Positions 8,533 to 15,438 of a stretch of DNA of 34,611 bases are shown here, piece by piece. The stretch is from Deltaproteobacteria bacterium. GTDB lineage: Bacteria; Desulfobacterota; JAENJC01. The position numbers and the translations under genes were made by a program. The notes beneath the pieces are model-generated. The model saw only the letters and a list, made by a program, of their open reading frames with translations, did not search any database and had not been told where the DNA came from. The first letter of the stretch is position 1. Each line of letters begins with the position of its first letter. Location: contig JAUSKU010000006.1 of assembly GCA_030646755.1 (NCBI GenBank), positions 1-34,611 of the forward strand, given 5' to 3'.

Positions 8533-9174
8533 TCACTGTTTTTCGATCCTTATATCATCGTAATAGGCAACGGCCGACTCTCCCGTATTGTCTGTATCCG
8601 TCATGATGGCTATGCCGCCGGACAGGGGCGGGTCTTCCCCGAATAGGCTTTTATAGTCCTCATAGACATTTCTACGCTCGGCAATCCATTTCCCAATGTT
8701 CTCATCTCCGCTCTCGACAGCCACCATGATAGCTTTTGAATAAAACGGGTTCGGGACGTGCTTACCCTCGGGGAGCTTATTTGCCCAGATATAATTGATG
8801 CTCTTTGTAAGGGGAGGAAGCCAGTGGGGAAAGATCACATAAACTCGAGCTGCGTAATCATCCCCCGCCTTTTTTGTCTCGTCACCCTTCTTGATAGTGT
8901 TCTCTACCTTCCACTTCCATGAAAGTATCGGAAAGTCCTTCAGGTCATACTTGTATCTAAATATCAGGGCGCTTGCCGAGGCATTGCTTTCAGCCTTGAG
9001 GACGTGGCCGTTTTCTCCTTTGATGACAGTGTATCTGGTTTGTCCCTTGAACTCTTTCTTCTCCCATTGGGGCTTTAGGCCGTGTTCAAAGCTGTCTATA
9101 ACAATTGCTTCTTCTGCAATACTATTTAATGGTATGCAGATAGCAAAGGAGGCTATTAATATAAGCTGTCTCAT
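8533..9174 (-). CDS. Exported DUF3047-family protein
   Basis: The 213-residue protein has an N-terminal signal peptide (about residues 1-20, ending S-I-A-E-E). The rest matches the DUF3047 pattern: IVIDSFEHGLKPQW, LSWKWKVEN, a D-D-Y-A-A-R-V-Y-V-I-F strand, NYIWANKLPEG and a final YYDDIRIEK strand. The fold is probably a beta-sandwich similar to carbohydrate-binding or jelly-roll modules, and the location periplasmic. It is the last gene of a three-gene operon, 17 bases after the heme lipoprotein gene. The ATG at 9174 lacks a good Shine-Dalgarno, so translation may be coupled. The biochemical role of DUF3047 is not known; the operon suggests a link to the outer-membrane cytochrome. Confidence 0.85.
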   Translation of the reverse strand: MRQLILIASFAICIPLNSIAEEAIVIDSFEHGLKPQWEKKEFKGQTRYTVIKGENGHVLKAESNASASALIFRYKYDLKDFPILSWKWKVENTIKKGDETKKAGDDYAARVYVIFPHWLPPLTKSINYIWANKLPEGKHVPNPFYSKAIMVAVESGDENIGKWIAERRNVYEDYKSLFGEDPPLSGGIAIMTDTDNTGESAVAYYDDIRIEKQ

Positions 9175-9191
9175 AAGCAGGTATTTTCAAT

Positions 9192-9917
9192 CTAATTATT
9201 AAGCGCCCCCTCGTCTATCCAGGTCTTGATGGTGTTTTGCTCTGTTGGACTCAATGCTTGACCACCTTTGGGCATTTGCGCTCCTACAGAGGCTCCGCTG
9301 ATCCTTTTATAGAGTATACTGTCAGTAGAGTTCCCTGGTATTACAAGTGTTCCTCCGCTAGTGTATGTAGATGGCTTGTTTACAAGATTACTGTAAGAAA
9401 CATCATTAGTCAGGGGGAGAAATGCAGCTTGACCCAACGATATATGGCAAACAATACAATTGCTGTCAAATATGGGTTGAACATCTGTCGCAAAGCTGTA
9501 GGTTGGTGATGAAGAACTTCCTGTTATAAAACCCCAGGAATGGTTTGAGGCCAATGCATTCCCGTTGCTGTCCTTCACCCCTGTCGTGACCGTCGCAGTA
9601 TAACCTTTGAAAGCCTGCAAGGTGCTCATCGGATCGAAAGTAGCGAATGTCCCGCCATAGGAGATACTGCCGCTGATATTGCTGCCGCCTGTCCTCACGT
9701 AGAAGGTCGTTTCGCTGATGCTCGAAGAACTCATAGTTTCACTGAAAGTTGCTATTACATTGCTGTTAACTGGCACACCTGTGGCAGTGTCTTCCGGGCT
9801 TGTCGAACTCACTGTTGGCGCGGTAGTATCTTGGTCATCACCTCCACCTCCACCACTACCCCCACAGCCATACACAGCTATCAACATGGACATTAAAAAG
9901 ATTGTTCTCTTAAACAT
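9192..9917 (-). CDS. Lipoprotein with Ig-like (Big_5) and monoheme cytochrome c domains
   Basis: A lipoprotein signal ends in A-V-Y-G-C (Cys18), followed by a Gly/Asp linker (GGSGGGGGDDQD). Residues about 31-132 match the Big_5 Ig-like domain (TAPTVSSTSPEDTATGVPVN, FSETM, GNALASNHSWGF). Residues about 140-241 form a class I cytochrome c domain: DVQPIFDSNCIVCH with heme motif C154-I-V-C-H158 and a likely distal Met in GAQMPKGG, ending in a helix before EGALNN. It should be anchored in a membrane and carry one heme. AAGGAGG stands about six bases before the ATG. It is 18 bases downstream of the porin-cytochrome gene, so the two probably work together in electron transfer. Confidence 0.87.
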   Translation of the reverse strand: MFKRTIFLMSMLIAVYGCGGSGGGGGDDQDTTAPTVSSTSPEDTATGVPVNSNVIATFSETMSSSSISETTFYVRTGGSNISGSISYGGTFATFDPMSTLQAFKGYTATVTTGVKDSNGNALASNHSWGFITGSSSSPTYSFATDVQPIFDSNCIVCHISLGQAAFLPLTNDVSYSNLVNKPSTYTSGGTLVIPGNSTDSILYKRISGASVGAQMPKGGQALSPTEQNTIKTWIDEGALNN

Positions 9918-9935
9918 ATAACGCCTCCTTTTTAT

Positions 9936-11177
9936 TTAAAACCAGATATGTGCGACCACTAATAATTCGTCAATCGTATCTTCGTGTTCTTCTTTCTTGT
10001 TCCTGTACTGGATGTTGACCTCTGTAAAAGGGTATGGGTAAAGGTCCACTCCTGCAACATACCTCTTCTGATCATTCTCCCCGGAGATGTGGTCCGGCTC
10101 GTAGGTTTCATATCTCAGCTTCAGGTTCAACCCTTTGGCTATCCTGTAGTCCAGTTCGTTGAATGTTATGTCGGCATCCTCGTTTGTACTGCTTCCGCCG
10201 TCATCGACCCCGTCCCTTCTGAAATCGCGCTCAAAAAGATAGGTCAACCTGTCCAGATATGGTATCCATTTAGGTCTAAAGGCGCCGGACACCCCGTAAG
10301 CAGTCCTATCCTTGGAAGAGTCGTTATCCAGGTTGTCCCAATGCAGATACGATGCACCAAGATGGAGCCATAGGCCCCTCCAGCCTACCTCACCCGAAAC
10401 CCCTCGTGCTGCCTTTTCCGTCGTCCCCACCGCAGGCGTGACATCGGAGTTGAACTGGGAAAATCTGCCGTATAGAAGTTCAGGTTCAGCTCCTACTTCA
10501 TATCCTGAGACATAGGCCCCTGACAGGCTTTGATCGAAGCCCAGCTCGGTCCGTATGAAGGCCGTATGATCGTCGAGCCTCAACCCATACGGAGGGACAA
10601 ACTTTCCTACCTTGAGATAGCTGTTAAAGGGGAAGTCTTTCAGCATGCCGAACACCTCTCTTACGGCAGAGTTACCGCCCCTCTCCAGCCCTATCTGTGT
10701 CAGGAAGGCGATATGGTTACCCAGGTTGGCGTTGGCGTAAAGATCGGATTGCATAGGGAAGAAAACAGGGTTTGTGTCGCTTCCTTCCCTTGAAAGGAAA
10801 AGGAACCTGAAGTCTCCGCCTATGGTCAGGAACCTGTTATCCTTTATGACCTTCAGTCCTGCCTCAACATTTTCAGGGATATCCGTCTTCCACGGAAGTG
10901 TCTTTGTGCCGTATGCGAAGCCTGAATCGCTCCTCAGCATCCCCCCAGAGGGATTTACATGGCATACCCCGCAGCTAAGCCTGCATTTCCTTTCAGATAT
11001 CTTATAGTTTTCTTCAACCCATTTAGGGTTTGAACGGTCCGGCATCTCATGACAGGTGTCGCATTTCTCCGCAGCCTGCATGGAGAATAAGGGAGTTGCT
11101 ACTGCAACTTTGGGAAGGGATAGAGCAATAAAGAGACTGCAAATGTATAAGAAAGCACAGTTTCGAAATCTCATCAT
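9936..11177 (-). CDS. Diheme cytochrome c fused to outer-membrane beta-barrel
   Basis: The 413-residue protein has a signal peptide (to about residue 28), then two heme motifs, C39-D-T-C-H43 and C69-G-V-C-H73, in a short cytochrome module that ends with HVNPSGGMLRSDSGFAYG. From about residue 105 to the end it shows alternating hydrophobic strands with aromatic girdles (FLTIGGDFRFLFL, LYANANLGNHIAFLTQIGLE, LWLHLGASYLHW, LNLKLRYETY, VNIQYRNK) and a final Phe, typical of an outer-membrane beta-barrel. The fusion of cytochrome and porin recalls Cyc2-type proteins, but Cyc2 has a single heme, so it is not Cyc2. The ATG at 11177 is chosen for AGGTG six bases upstream; a GTG at 11186 has none. It leads the three-gene operon and would move electrons across the outer membrane; this role is inferred. 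Confidence 0.85.
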   Translation of the reverse strand: MMRFRNCAFLYICSLFIALSLPKVAVATPLFSMQAAEKCDTCHEMPDRSNPKWVEENYKISERKCRLSCGVCHVNPSGGMLRSDSGFAYGTKTLPWKTDIPENVEAGLKVIKDNRFLTIGGDFRFLFLSREGSDTNPVFFPMQSDLYANANLGNHIAFLTQIGLERGGNSAVREVFGMLKDFPFNSYLKVGKFVPPYGLRLDDHTAFIRTELGFDQSLSGAYVSGYEVGAEPELLYGRFSQFNSDVTPAVGTTEKAARGVSGEVGWRGLWLHLGASYLHWDNLDNDSSKDRTAYGVSGAFRPKWIPYLDRLTYLFERDFRRDGVDDGGSSTNEDADITFNELDYRIAKGLNLKLRYETYEPDHISGENDQKRYVAGVDLYPYPFTEVNIQYRNKKEEHEDTIDELLVVAHIWF

Positions 11178-11267
11178 ATTATACACCTATAATAATTGAT
11201 ACCCGTAAGTTTATCACCCAATTCCCTTATGTCAAATCCATTTCCCAAATAATTTCCCAAAAAAGGT

Positions 11268-11296
11268 TTGACGCTGTAGGGCAAATTAAGTAGAAT
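11268..11296 (+). promoter_or_regulatory. Promoter of lipA, probable leaderless start
   Basis: TTGACG (11268-11273) and TAGAAT (11291-11296) are 17 bases apart. Only six bases separate the -10 box from the lipA ATG at 11303, so transcription should start at or next to the A of the ATG. There is no Shine-Dalgarno. Confidence 0.7.
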
Positions 11297-11302
11297 AAGC
11301 CA

Positions 11303-12214
11303 ATGGAATATCAGGCTGAAGCTCACCGAAGGCTTCCCAAATGGGCTAAGAGAAAGATAGGGGCCCCTGGCTCCATCCATAAGATGAAAGAGGTTCTGAG
11401 GCGGGAGGGGCTCCATACAGTATGCGAGGAGGCCCGGTGTCCGAACATAGGGGACTGTTTTTCCAAGCCCACCGCAACCTTTATGATTATGGGGGATGTC
11501 TGCACCAGGAACTGCGGTTTCTGCGATGTAACGGCAGGAAGCCCTAAGCTTCTGGATACTGAAGAACCTGTAAAGATAGCCAGGGTTTCCAGGGAACTGG
11601 GGCTCAAGCATGTTGTAATAACGTCGGTAACGAGGGATGACCTTCCGGACGGCGGAGCCGGACATTTTGCAGCTACGATAAGAGAGCTTAGGAGGGCCAT
11701 TCCTGATGCATCAATAGAGGTTCTGACCCCTGATTTCGAGGGGGAGGTAACTTTACTGATGCCGCTTGCCAAGGAGCCACCTGATATATTCAATCACAAC
11801 GTAGAGACAGTTCCAAGGCTTTACCCAATTGTAAGGCCCCAGGCGGATTATGGCAGGTCACTTCATGTCCTTAAGGCCATGAAGGCCCTTAAGCCTGAAA
11901 TCTTTACCAAGTCTGGGATCATGCTGGGGCTTGGAGAGACGAGGGAAGAGGTTTTAGCCGTGATGGATGATCTGAGGGCTGTAGAGTGCGACATCCTTAC
12001 CATAGGCCAGTATCTTAGGCCTTCAAAGGAAAACCTGCCGGTTGTTGAATATATCGATGAAAAGGTCTTTGCAGAATATGGGGATATAGCGAGAGAGAAG
12101 GGTTTTATTCATGTTGCCTCTGCGCCTTTGGTAAGAAGCTCGTTTAATGCAGAAGAAGTCAGAAAGATCGGTGGTCGGTGGTCGGTGGCCAGTGATCGGC
12201 AGGATACACAATAA
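11303..12214 (+). CDS. lipA: Lipoyl synthase
   Basis: This radical-SAM enzyme inserts two sulfurs into octanoyl groups on lipoyl domains of 2-oxoacid dehydrogenases and the glycine cleavage H protein. Both Fe-S sites are present: C41-x4-C46-x5-C52 ([12 protein letters not shown]) for the auxiliary cluster, and C67-x3-C71-x2-C74 (CTRNCGFC) for [18 protein letters not shown] and LGLGET are also present. The C-terminal Ser motif VRSSFNAEE is conserved. The last residues ([11 protein letters not shown]) are odd: their DNA is a GGTCGGTGGTCGGTGGCC-type repeat stretch, so the tail may derive from intergenic repeat DNA. The start at 11303 has no RBS and is probably leaderless. No lipB was seen nearby. 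The alaC gene follows after 25 bases. Confidence 0.95.
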   Translation: MEYQAEAHRRLPKWAKRKIGAPGSIHKMKEVLRREGLHTVCEEARCPNIGDCFSKPTATFMIMGDVCTRNCGFCDVTAGSPKLLDTEEPVKIARVSRELGLKHVVITSVTRDDLPDGGAGHFAATIRELRRAIPDASIEVLTPDFEGEVTLLMPLAKEPPDIFNHNVETVPRLYPIVRPQADYGRSLHVLKAMKALKPEIFTKSGIMLGLGETREEVLAVMDDLRAVECDILTIGQYLRPSKENLPVVEYIDEKVFAEYGDIAREKGFIHVASAPLVRSSFNAEEVRKIGGRWSVASDRQDTQ

Positions 12215-12239
12215 TATTAATGAAAGAGGGTTAATAAAT

Positions 12240-13412
12240 ATGGAGATGGATTTCCCGAGGATTAAGAGGCTTCCGCCTTATGTCTTTAACATAGTTACTG
12301 ATTTAAAGATAAAGGCGAGAAGGGCAGGAGAGGATATCATAGACTTCGGGATGGGGAACCCTGATATGCCTACCCCTCCGCATATTGTTGACAAGCTGAT
12401 TGAGGCGGTTCACAACCCAAGGAACCATAGATATTCCGCATCAAAGGGTATACCAAAACTCAGGGGCGCGATATCCGACTGGTACAAAAGGAACTATGAT
12501 GTCGATATAGACCCTGAGACAGAGGCCATAGCAACCATAGGGTCAAAGGAAGGGCTCTCCCATCTTGCCCTGGCGACCCTTGACAGGGGTGATGTAGTCC
12601 TTGTCCCGAATCCGACATATTCAATACATACATACTCCGTTGTCATTGCCGGAGCAGATGTAAGGAGCATCCCGCTTTCTCATAATACGGATGAGTTTTT
12701 TGATTCCCTTCTTAAGGCGACAAAAGACTCATGGCCTCTGCCTAAGATGCTTATCCTCTGCTTCCCGCATAATCCGACAACCGCTGTGGTGGACCTCGAT
12801 TTCTTCGTAAAGGTGGTTGATTTTGCAAAGGAGCACAAGATGATAGTGGTCCATGACCTGGCATATGCGGACATAGTATTCGACGGTTACAAGGCCCCCT
12901 CTTTCCTCCAGGTGCCGGGGGCCAAGGATGTCGGGGTGGAGTTCTTCACCCTTTCAAAGAGCTACAACATGCCAGGATGGAGGGTCGGGTTTGCCGTCGG
13001 GAACCAGAAGCTTATATACGCCCTCACAAGGATGAAGAGCTACCTTGATTACGGGATGTTCCAGCCTATTCAGATCGCCTCAATTCTGGCCCTTAACGGC
13101 CCCCAGGATTGTGTCGAGGATATAAGGAAGACGTATGAATCCCGCAGGAATGTCCTTTGTGAAGGCCTGAACAAGATAGGATGGGAGGTAGAAAAGCCAA
13201 AGGCAACCATGTTTGTGTGGGCCAGGATCCCTGAGCAATACAGAAAACTGGGCTCCCTTGAATTCTCTAAACTCCTTCTCACAGAGGCCAAGGTCTCCGT
13301 ATCTCCAGGTATCGGCTTTGGCGAGATGGGGGATGATTATGTGCGTTTTGCCCTGGTTGAGAATGAACACAGGACTAAACAGGCTATAAGATGCATGAAG
13401 AAGCTCTTTTAA
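12240..13412 (+). CDS. alaC: PLP-dependent aminotransferase, AlaC-like
   Basis: This fold-type I class I/II aminotransferase very closely resembles E. coli AlaC, which transaminates glutamate and pyruvate to give alanine. Matching stretches include [61 protein letters not shown] and [19 protein letters not shown]. The PLP Schiff-base lysine is K240 in LSKSYN; D206 and N178 hold the ring. LL-diaminopimelate aminotransferases are related, so a broader role is possible. The ATG at 12240 gives 390 residues; AGAGGG stands about ten bases upstream, somewhat far. The upstream 31 codons in the same frame overlap the lipA end and are rejected. It overlaps murI by one base (TAATG), so translation is probably coupled. 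Confidence 0.92.
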   Translation: MEMDFPRIKRLPPYVFNIVTDLKIKARRAGEDIIDFGMGNPDMPTPPHIVDKLIEAVHNPRNHRYSASKGIPKLRGAISDWYKRNYDVDIDPETEAIATIGSKEGLSHLALATLDRGDVVLVPNPTYSIHTYSVVIAGADVRSIPLSHNTDEFFDSLLKATKDSWPLPKMLILCFPHNPTTAVVDLDFFVKVVDFAKEHKMIVVHDLAYADIVFDGYKAPSFLQVPGAKDVGVEFFTLSKSYNMPGWRVGFAVGNQKLIYALTRMKSYLDYGMFQPIQIASILALNGPQDCVEDIRKTYESRRNVLCEGLNKIGWEVEKPKATMFVWARIPEQYRKLGSLEFSKLLLTEAKVSVSPGIGFGEMGDDYVRFALVENEHRTKQAIRCMKKLF

Positions 13413-14203
13413 TGATTGATAAGGCCATAGGTGTATTTGACTCAGGGATAGGCGGACTGACTGTCCTGAAAGAGATCATTAAGCTCCTTCCTCATGAGGA
13501 TACCATTTACCTCGGTGACACAGCCAGGGTCCCGTACGGCACAAAGTCAGCCGAGACCGTTACCAGATACTCCCTTGAGATCACCGATTTCCTTGTTAAT
13601 AAAGGGATAAAACTTCTTGTTGTAGCATGCAACACAGCATCTGCTGTTGCCCTCCCTGCCTTGAGAGGAAAGCATAGTCTCCCAATCATAGGGGTTATTG
13701 AGCCAGGGGCAAGGAAGGCTGTGGCTTCGACACAGACGAAGAAGGTCGGGGTCATAGGCACAGAGGGTACCATAAAGAGCGGGGCCTATGAAAAAGCTAT
13801 AAAGGCCATAGCGCCTGATATAGAAGTGATAAGCAAACCATGCCCCCTCTTTGTCCCTCTGGCAGAGGAAGGATGGACAGACAATGAAGTAGCCATCGCA
13901 GCAGCAGAGAGATACCTTCATGATATGAAAGGCGTTGACACCCTGGTATTGGGATGCACTCACTATCCACTATTAAAGAGCGCCATTGCCACTGTTATGG
14001 GTAGTGATGTAAGGCTGATAGATTCAGGTGAGGAGACGGCCCTGGAGGTCAGACGGGTCTTGAGTAAAGAAGGTCTGCTGAAGGAAGAAGGGACAGGGAA
14101 AAGGACTTTTTACGTGACAGATACCCCGGAAAGGTTTGTAAGCGTCGGCCTCCGGTTCCTCGGAGGCGGCCTGGACCATGCAGAGAGGGTGGAAATTCCT
14201 TGA
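13412..14203 (+). CDS. murI: Glutamate racemase
   Basis: The cytosolic, cofactor-independent racemase makes D-glutamate for peptidoglycan. The family start IGVFDSGIGGLTV, the first catalytic cysteine in VACNTASA (C73), GVIEPGA and the second catalytic cysteine in GCTHYPLL are all present, so it should be active. The ATG at 13412 overlaps the alaC stop as TAATG and fits the family N terminus; the ATG at 13391 would add seven residues. It has 263 residues, of normal length. The alaC-murI coupling links alanine and glutamate supply for the cell wall. The stop codon overlaps the -35 box of the following tRNA gene. Confidence 0.95.
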   Translation: MIDKAIGVFDSGIGGLTVLKEIIKLLPHEDTIYLGDTARVPYGTKSAETVTRYSLEITDFLVNKGIKLLVVACNTASAVALPALRGKHSLPIIGVIEPGARKAVASTQTKKVGVIGTEGTIKSGAYEKAIKAIAPDIEVISKPCPLFVPLAEEGWTDNEVAIAAAERYLHDMKGVDTLVLGCTHYPLLKSAIATVMGSDVRLIDSGEETALEVRRVLSKEGLLKEEGTGKRTFYVTDTPERFVSVGLRFLGGGLDHAERVEIP

Positions 14204-14228
14204 CATAAATGACGTCTTTAGCTAATCT
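14200..14228 (+). promoter_or_regulatory. Promoter of tRNA-Leu
   Basis: A perfect TTGACA (14200-14205), which overlaps the murI stop codon, stands 17 bases before TAATCT (14223-14228), a weak -10. Transcription would start about 14235, five bases before the mature tRNA. Confidence 0.55.
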
Positions 14229-14239
14229 CTTTACCCTGT

Positions 14240-14326
14240 GCCGGAGTGGTGAAACAGGTAGACGCACGGGACTCAAAATCCCGCAGGGGCAACCCTATGT
14301 CGGTTCGATTCCGACCTCCGGCACCA
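14240..14326 (+). tRNA. tRNA-Leu (anticodon CAA)
   Basis: An 87-base type II tRNA. The acceptor GCCGGAG (14240-14246) pairs with CTCCGGC (14316-14322), followed by discriminator A and encoded CCA (14324-14326). The anticodon stem GGGA/TCCC closes a CTCAAAA loop with anticodon CAA at 14274-14276, which reads UUG. A long variable arm and GGTTCGATTCC T-arm are present. All features agree with tRNA-Leu. Confidence 0.95.
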
Positions 14327-14333
14327 ACTTGCA

Positions 14334-14388
14334 TCTCCTGGCAATTTATCGGACTGCTTTTTTCGCCTCAGAAAAATCCGACTGTGCT
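14334..14388 (+). repeat. Direct repeat, copy 1 (after tRNA-Leu)
   Basis: The stretch contains CCTCAGAAAAATCCGACTGT (14366-14385), which occurs identically at 15352-15371. Similarity extends to the left through TCTCC-GGCAA and GACTGC. Copy 2 lies at 15321-15374, same strand. The two copies bracket the antitoxin and the two gene remnants. Confidence 0.75.
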
Positions 14389-14482
14389 AAACGACAAGAC
14401 TGGGCGGACTTTCTCCATTATCGGTCAATAGCGCAATATAAGCCAATCCGCAAAAACGACGCTGCATATCGCAGTCAATGCC

Positions 14483-14512
14483 TTGGCAATAAAAAGGTTA
14501 TTTTGCTATACT
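14483..14512 (+). promoter_or_regulatory. Promoter of the antitoxin-like gene
   Basis: TTGGCA (14483-14488) and TATACT (14507-14512) with 18 bases between. The -35 box lies in GCAGTCAATGCCTTGGCAAT (14471-14490), which recurs with one change at 16387-16406. The start point would be near 14519, 38 bases before the ATG. Confidence 0.6.
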
Positions 14513-14556
14513 CTGCCTGCCAGTAGTAGATTGATGCTGCAAATAGGAGGTTTAAG

Positions 14557-14853
14557 ATGATTAGATTACAGATACAATCCGATGCAAAGGAAGGCGCGCT
14601 GGATATTGTTCAGGCGGCCATTTCCGCAGAGGTAAAGAGGCTTGAGATAGGTTTGCATAGAACTGAGCGGCAGATTGAGAGATTTGAGAAGGAATACAAT
14701 GTATCGTCAGATGTGTTTCAAAGGGACTTTGCCGCCGAGGACATGAAAAAGGGAGATCAGGAGTATATTGAGTGGGCAGGTGAAATAAAGGTCAGGGAAA
14801 GGATTTCAAGGGACCTCAATAACCTGAAGGGTATTCAATATGTTGCTCAGTGA
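14557..14853 (+). CDS. Small protein, probable TumA-like antitoxin
   Basis: The 98-residue protein is charged and helical: a KEGALDIVQAAISAEVKRLE helix, then IGLHRTERQIERFEKEYNVS, then DMKKGDQEYIEWAGEIKVRE. Small proteins of this shape commonly precede TumE-family (DUF6516) toxins and are thought to be the antitoxin. Here the next ORF, overlapping by 14 bases, begins like a TumE protein but is cut short, which supports the pairing. GGAGG at 14546-14550 stands six bases before the ATG. The gene itself looks intact, so it may persist as an orphan antitoxin. The family match is from memory and moderate. Confidence 0.65.
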   Translation: MIRLQIQSDAKEGALDIVQAAISAEVKRLEIGLHRTERQIERFEKEYNVSSDVFQRDFAAEDMKKGDQEYIEWAGEIKVRERISRDLNNLKGIQYVAQ

Positions 14854-15004
14854 GTACCTGTCAGGTCTTACAAAAGCTATTACTGAATATTCAAAGACAA
14901 GCCTCATCATTGATTCCGACCTTAACACCGACTTCAGAACAGATAAAATCGGGATTATCAAGGGGAGTATCACCTTTACCAATGAATCGAGACGGATGGA
15001 TTAA
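14840..15004 (+). pseudogene. Truncated TumE-family (DUF6516) toxin
   Basis: The 54-codon frame starts with MLLSEYLSGLTKAITEY and continues with GIIKGSITFTNESR, the N-terminal half of the TumE/DUF6516 toxin fold. It then ends with RRMD and a stop, whereas family members have roughly 100 residues or more with a further conserved half. It overlaps the antitoxin gene by 14 bases, as in intact pairs. Its end lies close to an unrelated remnant on the other strand, so a deletion or rearrangement probably removed the 3' half. The toxin is presumed inactive. Confidence 0.6.
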
Positions 15005-15050
15005 GGGACGCTTCCCATATTAAAGAACCGCAACATTCCTCTCTTTCTCA

Positions 15051-15236
15051 CTACCTCTTCTCCTTCTTCACCACCCGCCCGACTATCTGAAACTCACCCT
15101 TCTTGACCTCCATGTCCTGATATTTGGAATTAAGGGGGTGCAAGACAAAGGTGTTGCCGTACTTCTTTAGCTGCTTTAGGGTGGCCTCTCCCTTGCCGTT
15201 CTTCACAACGACGTAATCTCCTGAATTCATATCCAT
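15051..15236 (-). pseudogene. C-terminal remnant of an S24/LexA-like peptidase
   Basis: The 61 codons match the end of an S24 peptidase as found in LexA, UmuD and phage CI-like repressors: GDYVVVKNG, then EATLKQLKKYGNTFVLHPLN with the catalytic Lys, then IVGRVV. The part with the catalytic Ser (S-M) and the DNA-binding domain is missing. Upstream, the frame closes within 30 bases. The residues just before it (GLPMDMNSGD) look like an eroded G-D-S-M-E-P-x-x. It is probably a non-functional relic of a phage-type repressor. No RBS precedes the ATG. Confidence 0.65.
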
Positions 15237-15320
15237 AGGGAGCCCCCGGGGGCGGGACGTTTTGTATTAAGCGGGTGGTTGAGGGATGAAATGCCCGTGG
15301 TTTGTATGTCTGTTACCTTA

Positions 15321-15374
15321 TCTCCGGGCAACTCATTCGACTGCCGATTCACCTCAGAAAAATCCGACTGTTCT
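15321..15374 (+). repeat. Direct repeat, copy 2 (before RIO kinase)
   Basis: It carries the same CCTCAGAAAAATCCGACTGT (15352-15371) as the copy at 14334-14388, with matching flanks TCTCCGGGCAA and GACTGC. Longer open frames through this repeat, including the upstream extension of the RIO kinase frame, should not be read as coding. Confidence 0.75.
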
Positions 15375-15422
15375 GAAATTCTTCACAAGATGGAAAAAAT
15401 ATGCCTGCTACATACGCTGTCA

Positions 15423-15431
15423 TGATATAAT
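15423..15431 (+). promoter_or_regulatory. Extended -10 promoter of RIO kinase, probable leaderless start
   Basis: TGATATAAT (15423-15431) is a perfect extended -10 (TG-N-TATAAT) with no good -35. Seven bases later comes the ATG at 15439, where transcription should begin. There is no Shine-Dalgarno. Confidence 0.65.
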
Positions 15432-15438
15432 GCACATT

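Noticed and set aside
9936..11177. Porin-cytochrome fusion as a true Cyc2
   Set aside because: Cyc2 has one heme with a different N terminus; this has two CxxCH motifs and an NPSGG segment.
15286..15438. Upstream extension of the RIO kinase frame
   Set aside because: It runs through a direct repeat and the -10 box, with no family similarity.
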